Source: Paraburkholderia agricolaris (GTDB lineage Bacteria; Pseudomonadota; Gammaproteobacteria; Burkholderiales; Burkholderiaceae). From it: a DNA stretch of 64,000 nucleotides. Under the pieces are notes generated by a model, which made no database searches, was not told where the DNA came from, and worked only from the letters and a program-made list of their open reading frames with translations. Made by a program: the position numbers and the translations under genes. Below are positions 17,250 to 26,153 of the stretch, piece by piece (the first letter of the stretch is position 1; the number at the start of each line of letters is the position of its first letter). The DNA lies in assembly GCF_009455635.1 (NCBI RefSeq), contig NZ_QPER01000002.1, positions 3,286,001 to 3,350,000 of the forward strand, read 5' to 3'.

Positions 17250-18269
17250 GTGCACGAACTTTCTGCCCCGGCCGTTCACCGTTTTTCGACCCGCAATGCC
17301 CCTGTCGACGAACGATTCGACGCATGGGCCGCCAGCAGCACTCTTTGCGATTTCGTCACCGCGTATCCGTCCGACATCCCGTTCGACGCCCACCGCGAAC
17401 ATGTTCTGCTGGGACCCGTTGTCCTCGCACGTCGCACCTGGCAACACCCGGACCCGTCGGTCGCCTACGACGCGAAACGCACGGCGGCGCGCATCCGCGC
17501 CGATCAGCGCGACTTCCTGAGCTTCAGTCTGCAGTTGAATGGATCGGTCGCGCTGCGCTCCGATGCGATCGCCAGCATCAAGCCGCCGGGGGAGCTGTAC
17601 GTGCTGGATTTCGCGAGCGTGTTCGAGCGTGCGATCACACCGGGTAGCGAACTCTCGCTCTCCGTTCCTCGCGACCTGCTCCCAGCCGATGCCGCTCCAT
17701 GGCATGGCCGCTCCCTGACGCGCGGGATGGCCTCGCTCTTCGGCCACCACCTTTCGCATCTGTACCACACCCTGCCCCGGCTCACGGCGCACGACGTACC
17801 GCACGTGGTCCAGGCAACGCTCCACCTGTTGACCGCGACCCTGCGGCCTGGGCGCGACGCCCTGATCGCCGCCGAGGTGCCTATCCAGAATGCGCTCATG
17901 GATCGGGTACAGCGCTATATCGATACCCATCTGCTGCGGCCCGATCTGTCCGCCGACCGGATATGCAGGGACGTCGGGATATCGCGCGCAACGCTTTATC
18001 GATTGTTCGACCACACCGGCGGCATCATGCGGGAGATCCGTCAACGACGTCTTTATCGGGTCCACCAGATTCTGGCGACGCCTGGCCGTCCTTGGGAACG
18101 TATTCGCGACGTGGCATTGCGCCACGGCTTCACCGACGAGAAATACTTCATCCGGATTTTCAAGGCGCATTTCGGTTACACGCCAGGGGAAACGCTCGAG
18201 CGTCGGCGGTGCCTGAGCGGGGCCGTCGATCCTTCGGTCGCAGAAGACAACAGCATGAGGGATGGTTGA
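17250..18269 (+). CDS. AraC-family transcriptional regulator (paralogue 3 of 3)
   Basis: 339 residues starting at GTG 17250, with AAGGAA upstream. Sensor domain FDAWAASSTLCDF and LGPVVLARRTWQHP; C-terminal HTH pair DVGISRATLYRLFDH, REIRQRRLYRVHQ and RHGFTDEKYFIRIFKAHFGY. It shares the motif order and length of the regulators at 8007 and 12468 and is divergent from the module-B lipoproteins, which it probably controls. The C-terminal tail after residue 320 is not conserved. Confidence 0.88.
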   Translation: MHELSAPAVHRFSTRNAPVDERFDAWAASSTLCDFVTAYPSDIPFDAHREHVLLGPVVLARRTWQHPDPSVAYDAKRTAARIRADQRDFLSFSLQLNGSVALRSDAIASIKPPGELYVLDFASVFERAITPGSELSLSVPRDLLPADAAPWHGRSLTRGMASLFGHHLSHLYHTLPRLTAHDVPHVVQATLHLLTATLRPGRDALIAAEVPIQNALMDRVQRYIDTHLLRPDLSADRICRDVGISRATLYRLFDHTGGIMREIRQRRLYRVHQILATPGRPWERIRDVALRHGFTDEKYFIRIFKAHFGYTPGETLERRRCLSGAVDPSVAEDNSMRDG

Positions 18270-18490
18270 GTCCTGTCCGCACCGCCTGACATTGGTCAGC
18301 AAACCAGCAAGCCACGCGATAGCGGACCCTGGACATAGCCCACTCAACACGACGCACATTTCCCCTTCCATCCGTGCCGCCGCCCATCCGGCGGATAGGG
18401 CAAATCTTGCCGCGGCGGGTCATGACCCCGATAGGCCGGTATCCCCTGCAGGAATCGCCGGCGTGTGCGCAGCCCGACAGTCAGCGCCAT

Positions 18491-18848
18491 GAGAAGGATG
18501 TTCGCTACTACCTCGGCAGGGCGGCTATGCATCTGCAGGCCGATCTGTTCGCGGCCGCCTATGCCGTTCTGGTGCTCCTGGTTCGGCTGGCGCTGCTCTG
18601 CCTGACCTTGTCGCTGTTCGCGATGGCGGCGTTCGTCGGACTGGTTGACGATCTAGTGCGCCGGGGGCGAGTCCGGTTTTGTCTAACACCGGGCTAGAGC
18701 CAGTGTGATGCCGCTGGCGATCCTGCCAGGGGCGACCGATCTCGCGCTCCTGGTCAGCATCACTCCGTTGCTTGTACTACTCCCCACCGCCGCGGCCCTG
18801 AGCCTGGCCATGGATATCGCCGCGGGTAGCTTCAAGAAGTATCTCAAA
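18491..18848 (+). pseudogene. Remnant of an ICE inner-membrane protein (TIGR03747/DUF4400 family)
   Basis: The first frame reads EKDVRYYLGRAAMHLQ, then LVRLALLCLTLSLFAMAAF and VGLVDDLVRR. The second continues as GESGFV-stop-HRARASVMPLAIL and ends LSLAMDIAAGSFKKYL. This matches the C-terminal half of the integrating-conjugative-element membrane protein TIGR03747. Two lesions are visible: a small deletion with frameshift near 18657-18663, and a TAA at 18684 where the family has Tyr (the YHRA motif). The N-terminal half is missing. It shows that a conjugative element once occupied this region. Confidence 0.72.
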
Positions 18849-19026
18849 GGCGCCGCCACCTGCCCGCCTTACGGACGGGCATCGTACAGGCCAACAATCG
18901 ACGACATTCGGTCACGGTTTGCAGACTTTCAAAGGTTCGACATTTATCCTTCGCTGAATCGCAAGGGCAAAGGGATGTAGTTTCAAGGCATGCCAGGAAC
19001 GGCCCGCCCGTGACTGGGTCAGTACG

Positions 19027-19917
19027 TCAGGCCGCCAGAGCGTCGCCCCGCTGATCGGTAATCGTTTCCAGCACGACCGCTTTGAACTGAGCCAACGCCG
19101 GTTCCATCGCCCGGTGTCGTGTATGCAGACACGCCCTGAGTGGTCCACTCACAATTTGCGGCAGACCGCCCGCCTCACCCCATATCCGAAGTCGATCTGG
19201 CAGGCCCAAAGGCGTACGCACCGTGACGCCCAAACCAGCTTCGATAGCCGCCCATAAACCGTGAAGACTCGGGCTGGTGAACGCGATGCGCCATGAAAAT
19301 CCGGCCTGATCCAGCGTATCGAGTGCCCGTTTGCGGAAGAAGCAGGGTGCCTCGAACGCGACGAGTGGAATGGGCTCCCCCGGTTCCCAGATCGGTGTGG
19401 ACGCTGCAGGACCAACCCAGACAAACGGCAACGCCGCAACGACTTCCGCGTCCTTGCGGCTGTCGCTTCCGAGCGCGAGGACCAGGTCGAGTTCCTCGTT
19501 GTCGAGACGCTCAAGGAGCCGTCGGTTGGCATCCACCACGACGTCGATCAGGACCGACGGATGTGCCCTCTTGAAACGTCCAAGCGCCGCCGGCAGCCAG
19601 GCTTCTGCAAAATCCGCCGGCAAGCCGAAGCGTACACGGCCGGCAACGGCTCGCCCGCGGATCGTCGCCACCACCTCGTCATTCAGATCGAGCATGCGCT
19701 GCGCGTACGCCAGCATGACGTCGCCAGCTTCGGTCAACGCCAGCGCGCGTCCCTGCTTGACGAACAGCGGCACCCCCACCTGCTCTTCCAGCTTGTGAAT
19801 CTGCTGGCTAACCGCCGATTGTGACCGCCCGATGTGTGCCGCGGCCTTGTTAAAGCTACCAAGCCGATGGGCGATGACGACGGTCCTCAGGACATCCATG
19901 TCCAGATTGGTTGCCAT
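19027..19917 (-). CDS. LysR-family transcriptional regulator
   Basis: 296 residues. The N-terminal winged HTH (FNKAAAHIGRSQSAVSQQIHKLEEQVG, residues about 22-48) is followed by a substrate-binding domain (VRFGLPADFAEAWLPAALG, LDLVLALGSD). Length is standard. It is divergent from the lipocalin-like gene at 20105, and an ATTCCG-N11-CGGAAT box lies 10 bp upstream of its start, so autoregulation and control of the divergent gene are likely. The effector is unknown. Confidence 0.92.
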   Translation of the reverse strand: MATNLDMDVLRTVVIAHRLGSFNKAAAHIGRSQSAVSQQIHKLEEQVGVPLFVKQGRALALTEAGDVMLAYAQRMLDLNDEVVATIRGRAVAGRVRFGLPADFAEAWLPAALGRFKRAHPSVLIDVVVDANRRLLERLDNEELDLVLALGSDSRKDAEVVAALPFVWVGPAASTPIWEPGEPIPLVAFEAPCFFRKRALDTLDQAGFSWRIAFTSPSLHGLWAAIEAGLGVTVRTPLGLPDRLRIWGEAGGLPQIVSGPLRACLHTRHRAMEPALAQFKAVVLETITDQRGDALAA

Positions 19918-19926
19918 CGTTCAGTT

Positions 19927-20010
19927 ATTCCGATATATGCGAACGGAATTATTGTATTTTATTCTTTGTCTGCTTGGAGTAATTTTCTGAGCGCGGACAA
20001 CATTATTCCG
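19927..20010. promoter_or_regulatory. LysR-type operator: ATTCCG-N11-CGGAAT plus a second half-site
   Basis: A perfect inverted repeat, ATTCCG (19927-19932) and CGGAAT (19944-19949) with an 11-base spacer, fits the T-N11-A LysR box. A further ATTCCG lies at 20005-20010, followed by GATGCCGGA. Both are in the divergent intergenic region between the LysR gene (start 19917) and the lipocalin-like gene (start 20105), as expected for a recognition site and activation site. Confidence 0.65.
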
Positions 20011-20104
20011 ATGCCGGACCCAAACTGCCCCCAAATATTCAAGGCCTCTTTGGATTCGTTATTCAGTGAAGCAATCCTCACAACATTAAAAAGCAATCCT
20101 TATC

Positions 20105-20620
20105 ATGAAAATCCAGGGATTTTCCAAGATCGGTGGCGCTACCGCGCTCGCGTTGCTAGCGATCGCAACGTTGCCGGCCCGCGCAGAGATGGATGCCATC
20201 GCCCCGCCCCTCGTCGGCACATGGACATTAGTGAGCGCTGATGTGCAGCACAGGGACGGTACGCGCACGCACGACTACGGTCCGGCGCCCAAAGGCTTGC
20301 TTTTCATTGATTCGCAAGGGCATTATTCACTGCAGATCTTCAACAGCGAACGGAGGCCGTTCGCTTCCGGCGACAAGGAGACAGCGACACCGGAGGAATA
20401 CCGGGCGGCCGCGCTTGGCCTCAGCACGCATTTCGGCACGCTCAGTGCCGATCTGCTTCGCAAGGCGTTGACGTTCCATATCCTCAAGGCGTCCTACCCG
20501 AACTGGGAAGGCACCGATCAGGTACGCATATACGAGCTGAAGGACGGCACCCTGAGCTATACCGTTCCCGCACGACCCAACGGTGATGTCCCGATGTCGG
20601 TCTGGCGTCACGTCAACTGA
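20105..20620 (+). CDS. Secreted lipocalin-like protein
   Basis: 171 residues. A Sec signal peptide (hydrophobic TALALLAIATLPARA, cleavage after about residue 27) is followed by a lipocalin-like domain of the PF13924 type: LVGTWTLVSADVQHRDGT, GPAPKGLLFIDSQGHYSLQI and the C-terminal LSYTVPARPN. Such proteins bind small hydrophobic molecules; enzymatic activity is not evident. It is probably regulated by the divergent LysR protein. Confidence 0.78.
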   Translation: MKIQGFSKIGGATALALLAIATLPARAEMDAIAPPLVGTWTLVSADVQHRDGTRTHDYGPAPKGLLFIDSQGHYSLQIFNSERRPFASGDKETATPEEYRAAALGLSTHFGTLSADLLRKALTFHILKASYPNWEGTDQVRIYELKDGTLSYTVPARPNGDVPMSVWRHVN

Positions 20621-20697
20621 CGCAGCCCAATCGCATATCGCGCCACCGGGCACGGTCCGGGCGGTACTCCCCAAGCCATCCACGCATCGCCATCCGT

Positions 20698-21264
20698 ATG
20701 AATGCACCGCTCTCCCCCGCGTCGCTGACACCCGGCCTCGGCACTCGGATTCGCACGCGCCGACGTGTCATCGACCTTACGCTGGACCAGATCGCGACGG
20801 CCGCCGGTCTTTCAACCTCGTTCCTGTCACAGGTCGAACGGGATCTGGCCACGCCTTCGGTCCGGTCACTCGCCAAAATCGCCCACGCGCTGAATATGCC
20901 GGTGCAGTACTTCGTCGACACCGCAGATGCATCGGTATCGCGTTCGGAGCAGCGACAGTTCTTCGGGCTTGCCGGTTCGCCCTGTTCGTTTGCGCACCTC
21001 ACGGCACCTCTGCCACACGGTCAGTTGCAAAGCATCCTCGTGCGGATGCCTGTCGGGTCGCAACAGCCAGCCGTCACGACCCATGCCATCGAAGAGTCCC
21101 TGTTCGTGACCGCCGGTGAACTCACGCTTGCGCTGGAAAGCGGAACCCTCGTCCTGCGCGCCGGGGATGCAGCGTATTACCCTTCGAACCAGGCGCATCA
21201 CTGGACAAACAGCAGCGCTGTGGAAACCACGGTCGTCTGGGCGGGCAGCCCGCGGCTCCTGTAG
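20698..21264 (+). CDS. XRE-family regulator with C-terminal cupin domain
   Basis: 188 residues. The N-terminal HTH_3 domain (LDQIATAAGLSTSFLSQVER, residues about 29-48) is followed by a cupin barrel (EESLFVTAGELTLALESG, YYPSNQAHHWTN with the metal-type His residues). Members of this class sense amines or amino acids and control their own catabolic genes. It follows the lipocalin gene by 77 bp on the same strand. No strong ribosome site is visible at 20698, so the start is moderately certain. Confidence 0.88.
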   Translation: MNAPLSPASLTPGLGTRIRTRRRVIDLTLDQIATAAGLSTSFLSQVERDLATPSVRSLAKIAHALNMPVQYFVDTADASVSRSEQRQFFGLAGSPCSFAHLTAPLPHGQLQSILVRMPVGSQQPAVTTHAIEESLFVTAGELTLALESGTLVLRAGDAAYYPSNQAHHWTNSSAVETTVVWAGSPRLL

Positions 21265-21329
21265 CGCGACAGGACACGCATGCGACTGCCATTCCCGCGC
21301 AGCGTTGTTCCATAGCGCAGTGATGCTTG

Positions 21330-21595
21330 GCTTCGCGCGCCGCCAGGCCAGCGCAGGCTGTTCGGCCAGATACGAGTAGACCATTGAGATTCGGCAGATA
21401 TGCCCCGCTCCGGATGCCAGAGCAGCCATAGCTGGGTCTCGCACTCATCCAGCGGGTCGGACAACTGGATGAGGTTACTCCACCCCTTGGCGAGGAATAA
21501 AGGAATCAGTCCCACATCCAGTCCCGCGGCAATCGCCTCGGCGACGGACACGATGCTCCGCCCCCCGTCCGTCAGATATTCGTCCTGAGCCTCTC
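21330..21595 (-). pseudogene. C-terminal remnant of a LysR-family regulator
   Basis: On the minus strand, frames read EYLTDGGRSIVSVAEAIAAG, LDVGLIPLFLAKGW and CETQLWLLWHPE. After a frame change they continue as ICRISMVYSYLAEQPALAW. This is the end of a LysR effector domain (G-DVG-IP hinge and final helix). At least one frameshift near 21410 and loss of the first two-thirds make it dead. It adjoins the intact LysR gene at 21770 but is not a simple copy of it. Confidence 0.6.
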
Positions 21596-21769
21596 ACGTC
21601 CGCCAAAGCTCATTGGACGTTCAGGTTATGTATGGGAAGTGCTTCCGGAAACCGATTGCACCACTCTCACACAGTATGCCTGCCAATACGGGAGGGAAAA
21701 CTGCCTTGGAACCATGCGTGGCCAACCCTGAACGTAAAGTAGGTGCAATCTGCTAGCACGTCGACCGCG

Positions 21770-22792
21770 CTACTTCTTTCTGCCCTTGGCAGCTAAGCGC
21801 TCAGAAGAGGTCGGCTTTGCTACAGCGACCGGCGTCGGCGCAGTGCGCTCATGCCTTTCGACATACTGGGTAGCGAGTCCGTCATACACCCCGGACTCGG
21901 ATAAGGCTGAAGCGATTTCCTTCAACGTCGCAATCACAATCCGGATTGCCGGTGTCATCGCGCCCTGGCTTGCACTGGCGAGCGTCACGAAGCGAGTGAT
22001 GTTGGGCTTGATGATTTTTGCCGCGCGCAGGCGCCCGGAGCGCACGTCGGGGGCGATGGCCCATGGTCCGAGGACAGCATATCCTCGGCCACTGGCCGCA
22101 ACCTCTCGCTGGACGGCAAGCGAGTCTGCTTCCAGTACAGTCCGAAGCTCAATGCCGGCCCGTCGAGCCTCGTCATCCATCAAATTTCGCAGACGGTTGG
22201 GACGTCCCGGCAGTATCAGTGGCAAACCCTCAAGACGCCGGAATTCGACGGTTTCCCGCTGCAGCACAGGCGAGTCTGGCGCGCCTACAAGATAGGTTTC
22301 GATTGTCGCGAGCGTCGCGAGCCGCTCCGTCGTCATGGAACGCTCTGCATGGAAAAGGATAGCGAGGTCCACGCGTCCGCTATCCAGCCACGTCTCAACT
22401 TCACCCAACTGACTCTCGCGAACATTTAGACGAATGTCCGGATAGGACGAATTGATGCGCTCGCATAGCGCGGTCATCAGCGGATGGGCAGTCGACGGCA
22501 AGATACCGATTCGCACCTCCCCGAACGGTGCACCCGACGAGGTGCGTATGTCGTTGAAGAACTGGTCTGTGTCCGCAATCCAGGCGCGGACCCGCGGGAT
22601 AATCCGCTCCCCGAACCCGGTCAACTTCACCCCGCGTCCAGTCCGCTCGAACAGACGGCCCCCGCATTCGCGTTCAAACTCGGCAATCTGCCGGCTGACG
22701 TTGGACTGGACGGTCTGTCGGAGCGCGGCTACCCGACTGATGCTTCCCAGCTCCGCCACCTCGATAAATAACTTGAAGGCTTCCCGTTCCAT
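21770..22792 (-). CDS. LysR-family transcriptional regulator of the adjoining catabolic genes
   Basis: 340 residues, longer than usual because of a basic Pro/Ala-rich tail (TAPTPVAVAKPTSSER, ending GRKK). Winged HTH VAALRQTVQSNVSRQIAEFE; effector domain GEVRIGILPSTAHPL and VDLAILFHAE. GGAGATAGC precedes ATG 22792. It is divergent from the porin at 23163, with the MFS and DapA-like genes beyond, so it probably controls uptake and degradation of that cluster's substrate. Confidence 0.9.
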   Translation of the reverse strand: MEREAFKLFIEVAELGSISRVAALRQTVQSNVSRQIAEFERECGGRLFERTGRGVKLTGFGERIIPRVRAWIADTDQFFNDIRTSSGAPFGEVRIGILPSTAHPLMTALCERINSSYPDIRLNVRESQLGEVETWLDSGRVDLAILFHAERSMTTERLATLATIETYLVGAPDSPVLQRETVEFRRLEGLPLILPGRPNRLRNLMDDEARRAGIELRTVLEADSLAVQREVAASGRGYAVLGPWAIAPDVRSGRLRAAKIIKPNITRFVTLASASQGAMTPAIRIVIATLKEIASALSESGVYDGLATQYVERHERTAPTPVAVAKPTSSERLAAKGRKK

Positions 22793-23162
22793 TGCTATCT
22801 CCGGCCATCTCTTTTAAAGCATATCTGAAATCACACCGATGCGCCTATCGGCATGAATTTTCATTGCATAGACTGCCTGAAACGATGACGAAATTGCTGG
22901 CCCCAGCGTGACTTGCACAACTGGCCAGCGCAGGAGACAGCCATATGCGGACATCCGCCAGAACGAGATGAGCGGTACGCAACACCTCCATCAACTCGAA
23001 CGTCAGGTAAGCACGTCAGCGTGATCCCGTACGCGTCCTCATCGTGGGTCAGTTCGACCTTCAGGCCGCGAATACCAAACCGAATTCCCCGTCCCGAGAG
23101 TTCTCCCAACGCTCCCGGCGGGCAATGTTGTGCCACACAGATACTTAAAGGAGACACCACAG
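22793..23162. other. Divergent promoter region between LysR and porin genes
   Basis: About 370 bp with no supported gene. It must contain the LysR and porin promoters. No clean T-N11-A inverted repeat stood out by eye. Confidence 0.4.
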
Positions 23163-24230
23163 ATGAGAATCGAACGGAGCGTGCACGTTATTGGCCGCAG
23201 ATTAGTGCCAGGTTACCTCGCAGTTGCATCCCTTTCCATTTGGACTGGCGTCGTGCATGCTCAGGCATCCTCACCGGACCTGGCTGCGCCGATTCAGCTT
23301 TATGGTCTGGTGGGCACATATGTCGCCCAATCAAAAGTAAGTGGCGCGCCTCAGGGTAGCGTCGTGCTCGGCGGTGGCGGTCTGACGACGTCATTCTGGG
23401 GGCTGCGCGGTAGAGAAGATCTGGGCGGTGGATACGCGGCTATCTTCACCCTCGAAAGCTTCTTCCGGCCAAACACCGGCCAGATGGGAAGAAACTCTAC
23501 GGACGGATTATTCTCACGCAATGCCTACGTGGGTTTCACGACACCGTACGGCATCTTCCGGTTTGGCGAGCAGACAACGCGCACCTACCTCAATCAGATT
23601 TTGCTAAACCCGTTCGGCTCTTCGGTTGTGTTCTCCCCTCTGGTCGTCCAGTCGTACACCACGGCGTACAACAACACCGTTGTGGGCGACACGGTCTGGT
23701 CTAACGTCGCAAGTTACGAGTCCGCTGCGTATATGGGCCTCACCGGCACCGTGCAGTATGGCGTCAGCGGAACAGCCGGACAACAGGGGAAAGACAACCT
23801 CGGCTTGAACCTCAACTATGAGAATGGCCCGCTGCAGGTTGCCCTGTCCGCACAGCGAGTCCGCGTCGCGGTCAACATGCCGAACGTGCAGCAGTATCTC
23901 TACCTCGCTGGCGCCACGTACAACGCCAACTTTGCCAAGTTCTACGCGGCCGTGCAGACCACCAATACAACGACGACGGAGGTCGGCTCTCATACGTACG
24001 AGCTTGGCCTCTCGATTCCGGCTACGCCCACCTCCGCCGTGCTCGTCGAGTGGGCGATGACGAGACGGTCTGCACCAAAAGACCAGGACTCGATTCGAAA
24101 CACGGCATCGATCGGCTACGACTATTACCTCTCGAAACGCACCGACGTCTACGCCGTCTATTCCTACGACAAGCTAAGCGCAAAGCCTTCCGGAAGCTCG
24201 TACGGCGTGGGCATGAGACACACTTTCTAA
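23163..24230 (+). CDS. Gram-negative outer-membrane porin (OmpC/Omp38-like)
   Basis: 355 residues. Signal peptide ending GVVHA-Q, then the beta-barrel start IQLYGLVGTYV, the typical FWGLRGREDLGGGYAAIFTLE segment, YVGFTTPYGIFRFGEQ, and the terminal GVGMRHTF with the C-terminal Phe needed for barrel assembly. It forms trimeric 16-strand pores. AAGGAG lies upstream of ATG 23163. Its position next to the MFS carrier and the DapA-like enzyme suggests substrate-specific uptake. Confidence 0.9.
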   Translation: MRIERSVHVIGRRLVPGYLAVASLSIWTGVVHAQASSPDLAAPIQLYGLVGTYVAQSKVSGAPQGSVVLGGGGLTTSFWGLRGREDLGGGYAAIFTLESFFRPNTGQMGRNSTDGLFSRNAYVGFTTPYGIFRFGEQTTRTYLNQILLNPFGSSVVFSPLVVQSYTTAYNNTVVGDTVWSNVASYESAAYMGLTGTVQYGVSGTAGQQGKDNLGLNLNYENGPLQVALSAQRVRVAVNMPNVQQYLYLAGATYNANFAKFYAAVQTTNTTTTEVGSHTYELGLSIPATPTSAVLVEWAMTRRSAPKDQDSIRNTASIGYDYYLSKRTDVYAVYSYDKLSAKPSGSSYGVGMRHTF

Positions 24231-24374
24231 AACTTGCCCCAAATTCCTTCACCGTGCCGGCATGAACTGAGAGGTTCGTGTCGGCCTGCTTTCGGCCCCT
24301 TCAAACTTCGCCTTACAAGCGAGCCACTGGTCTCACGCTGCGCCCTGATTCTTCTTCTGGTCCCAACAAAAGAA

Positions 24375-24407
24375 CATCGCCGCACGTCTTAACAACGCGC
24401 GGCGATG
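24375..24407. terminator. Terminator hairpin between convergent porin and MFS genes
   Basis: Perfect 9-bp inverted repeat CATCGCCGC (24375-24383) / GCGGCGATG (24399-24407). On the minus strand it is followed by TTCTTTTGTT, so it best terminates the MFS gene; it may work in both directions. Confidence 0.6.
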
Positions 24408-24467
24408 GCTCAGGAACTCATGTTGCGAGACGAACTTCATTCGGTGCCACGATTCCGCAAGGGACCA

Positions 24468-25904
24468 TCAAGGCGAGATTTCTTCGAGTGCGCGGTTGGT
24501 CGTCTCAATCATTGCCCGCGACGCCAGCAACCCTATAATCGTTGTAGCAGCGAACACCAGGAATACCGCCGAAATCCCGTAACCCGAAAGCACGACTCCG
24601 ACGATCGCTGGCGCGGCGGCTGAGGCGACCCGCAGCCATGACGTCGCAAGTCCGGTTCCGATTGCGCGCATCCGGGTGGGATAGATTTCAGGCGTGTACA
24701 GGTAGAGCATGACCGTCGTCGTTCCCATCACCGCGTACGCTGATGAGCCCAGCAACATCACTGACCAGGGACTGCCCTTTGCGACCGTGGCGAGTACCAG
24801 AAGCAACACGCCGCTGATCACAAACGTGGCCATCGCCCAACGGCGGCGTCCCGTACGGTCGACCAGGAAGGCACAGAGTAATACCGCGCAAGCACTGAGC
24901 ACGTTCGATAGCGAAGCCATACGCAAAGATTCTTGCAGAGGCAGGTGATACACGGTGTGATAAAGACTCGGTAGCCAGTTGTTGATGCCATTGGCCACGA
25001 AGTAAGAACTGGCCCACAGCACCCACACAATCAACGTGCGGCCGCGATAGGCCTCCGAGAACAATTCTCTCCATGATGCCCTGTTCCGCGACTGGCTCGC
25101 GTTGCGAATCCGTGAAAGCCGCCGCTCTACTTCGACCCAGTCGCGCTCAACGTCCAGGTTACGGCGCGTTGTGCTGGCCTCAATCTTTTCAATGACGCGC
25201 TCGGCCTCATCGTACCGACCCTTCGAGATGAGCCAGCGAGGCGACTCTGACAGCCGGGCAATGAAAAACGTGACGATAAGACCCGGAATTGCGCCAACCA
25301 GGAACATACATTCCCAACCGTAGCGCGGGACGACGAATGCGCCAACCTGCGCTGCGCCTAGTAGCCCTAACGGGAAAATTAGCTCGTAGAGAAGAAAAAA
25401 ACGGCCGCGCCCCTGCGCCTGAGACAGCTCGCTGATATAGGTGGCTGCGACAGGCACCTCGCCGCCAACGCCGATACCCTGGAGAAAACGAGCAAGAAAG
25501 AGAAGCTGGAAATTCCCAGTGAACGCACAGGCAACGCCCATGATCGACATAACGCCGACCGTTATCGTCGCACTCGGCACGCGACCGAATCGCTCTGCAA
25601 TCCAGCCAAAGGTTAGCGCTCCGACAAACTGCCCCAAATACCCAGCAGCGATGAGAACGCCGATCTGCAGCGGCGAGAGATGCCACAGCCCGACTAGAAC
25701 GGGCAACGCGAATGCAAGCGAGAGTGCATCGAACGCATCGAAGAATGTGGCACTGCCCATAGTGATACGGGCCTTCGTGTGCCACCGGCTAAATGGAACG
25801 TTCTCGATGCGGAAAAGCAGTTGTTCAGCGCGTATTACAGGTTCAGACTTATGACTCGCCATATGGTCAAAATTGACCGCGGCGCTTGCCAGTATCTTGC
25901 TCAT
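24468..25904 (-). CDS. MFS metabolite transporter (sugar-porter/aromatic-acid type)
   Basis: 478 residues with 12 membrane helices and MFS loops: GWIAERFGRVPSATI after helix 2, RFLQGIGVGGEVPVAATYIS, ESPRWLISKGRYDEAERV in the central loop, VDRTGRRRWAM and YTPEIYPTRMRAIGTG. This set is typical of metabolite:proton symporters for organic or aromatic acids. GGAGA lies five bases before ATG 25904; the frame continues to 25967 without a ribosome site. It faces the porin and precedes the DapA-like gene's 3' end. Confidence 0.9.
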   Translation of the reverse strand: MSKILASAAVNFDHMASHKSEPVIRAEQLLFRIENVPFSRWHTKARITMGSATFFDAFDALSLAFALPVLVGLWHLSPLQIGVLIAAGYLGQFVGALTFGWIAERFGRVPSATITVGVMSIMGVACAFTGNFQLLFLARFLQGIGVGGEVPVAATYISELSQAQGRGRFFLLYELIFPLGLLGAAQVGAFVVPRYGWECMFLVGAIPGLIVTFFIARLSESPRWLISKGRYDEAERVIEKIEASTTRRNLDVERDWVEVERRLSRIRNASQSRNRASWRELFSEAYRGRTLIVWVLWASSYFVANGINNWLPSLYHTVYHLPLQESLRMASLSNVLSACAVLLCAFLVDRTGRRRWAMATFVISGVLLLVLATVAKGSPWSVMLLGSSAYAVMGTTTVMLYLYTPEIYPTRMRAIGTGLATSWLRVASAAAPAIVGVVLSGYGISAVFLVFAATTIIGLLASRAMIETTNRALEEISP

Positions 25905-26153
25905 TGTGTCTCCATCCAGTCCATCGAAGGCGGCGTCTGCTCCGGCCCGCTTCTTAGCGACTGTCACGACGCTCCCAGTACTGCATTCCGGTACTGTACG
26001 TCGAGACAGTTCCCATCATGGGACTATAGTTTTGTTGTTATCACATGAAACAGCAGGCGAACCTTTATGCCTCGCAGTGCGGGCTGAGTCGTGACGGACT
26101 CAGCCCACACCGCGAAACACGTACTCCCGTACGTGTTGAGTCAGAATCGTCAA

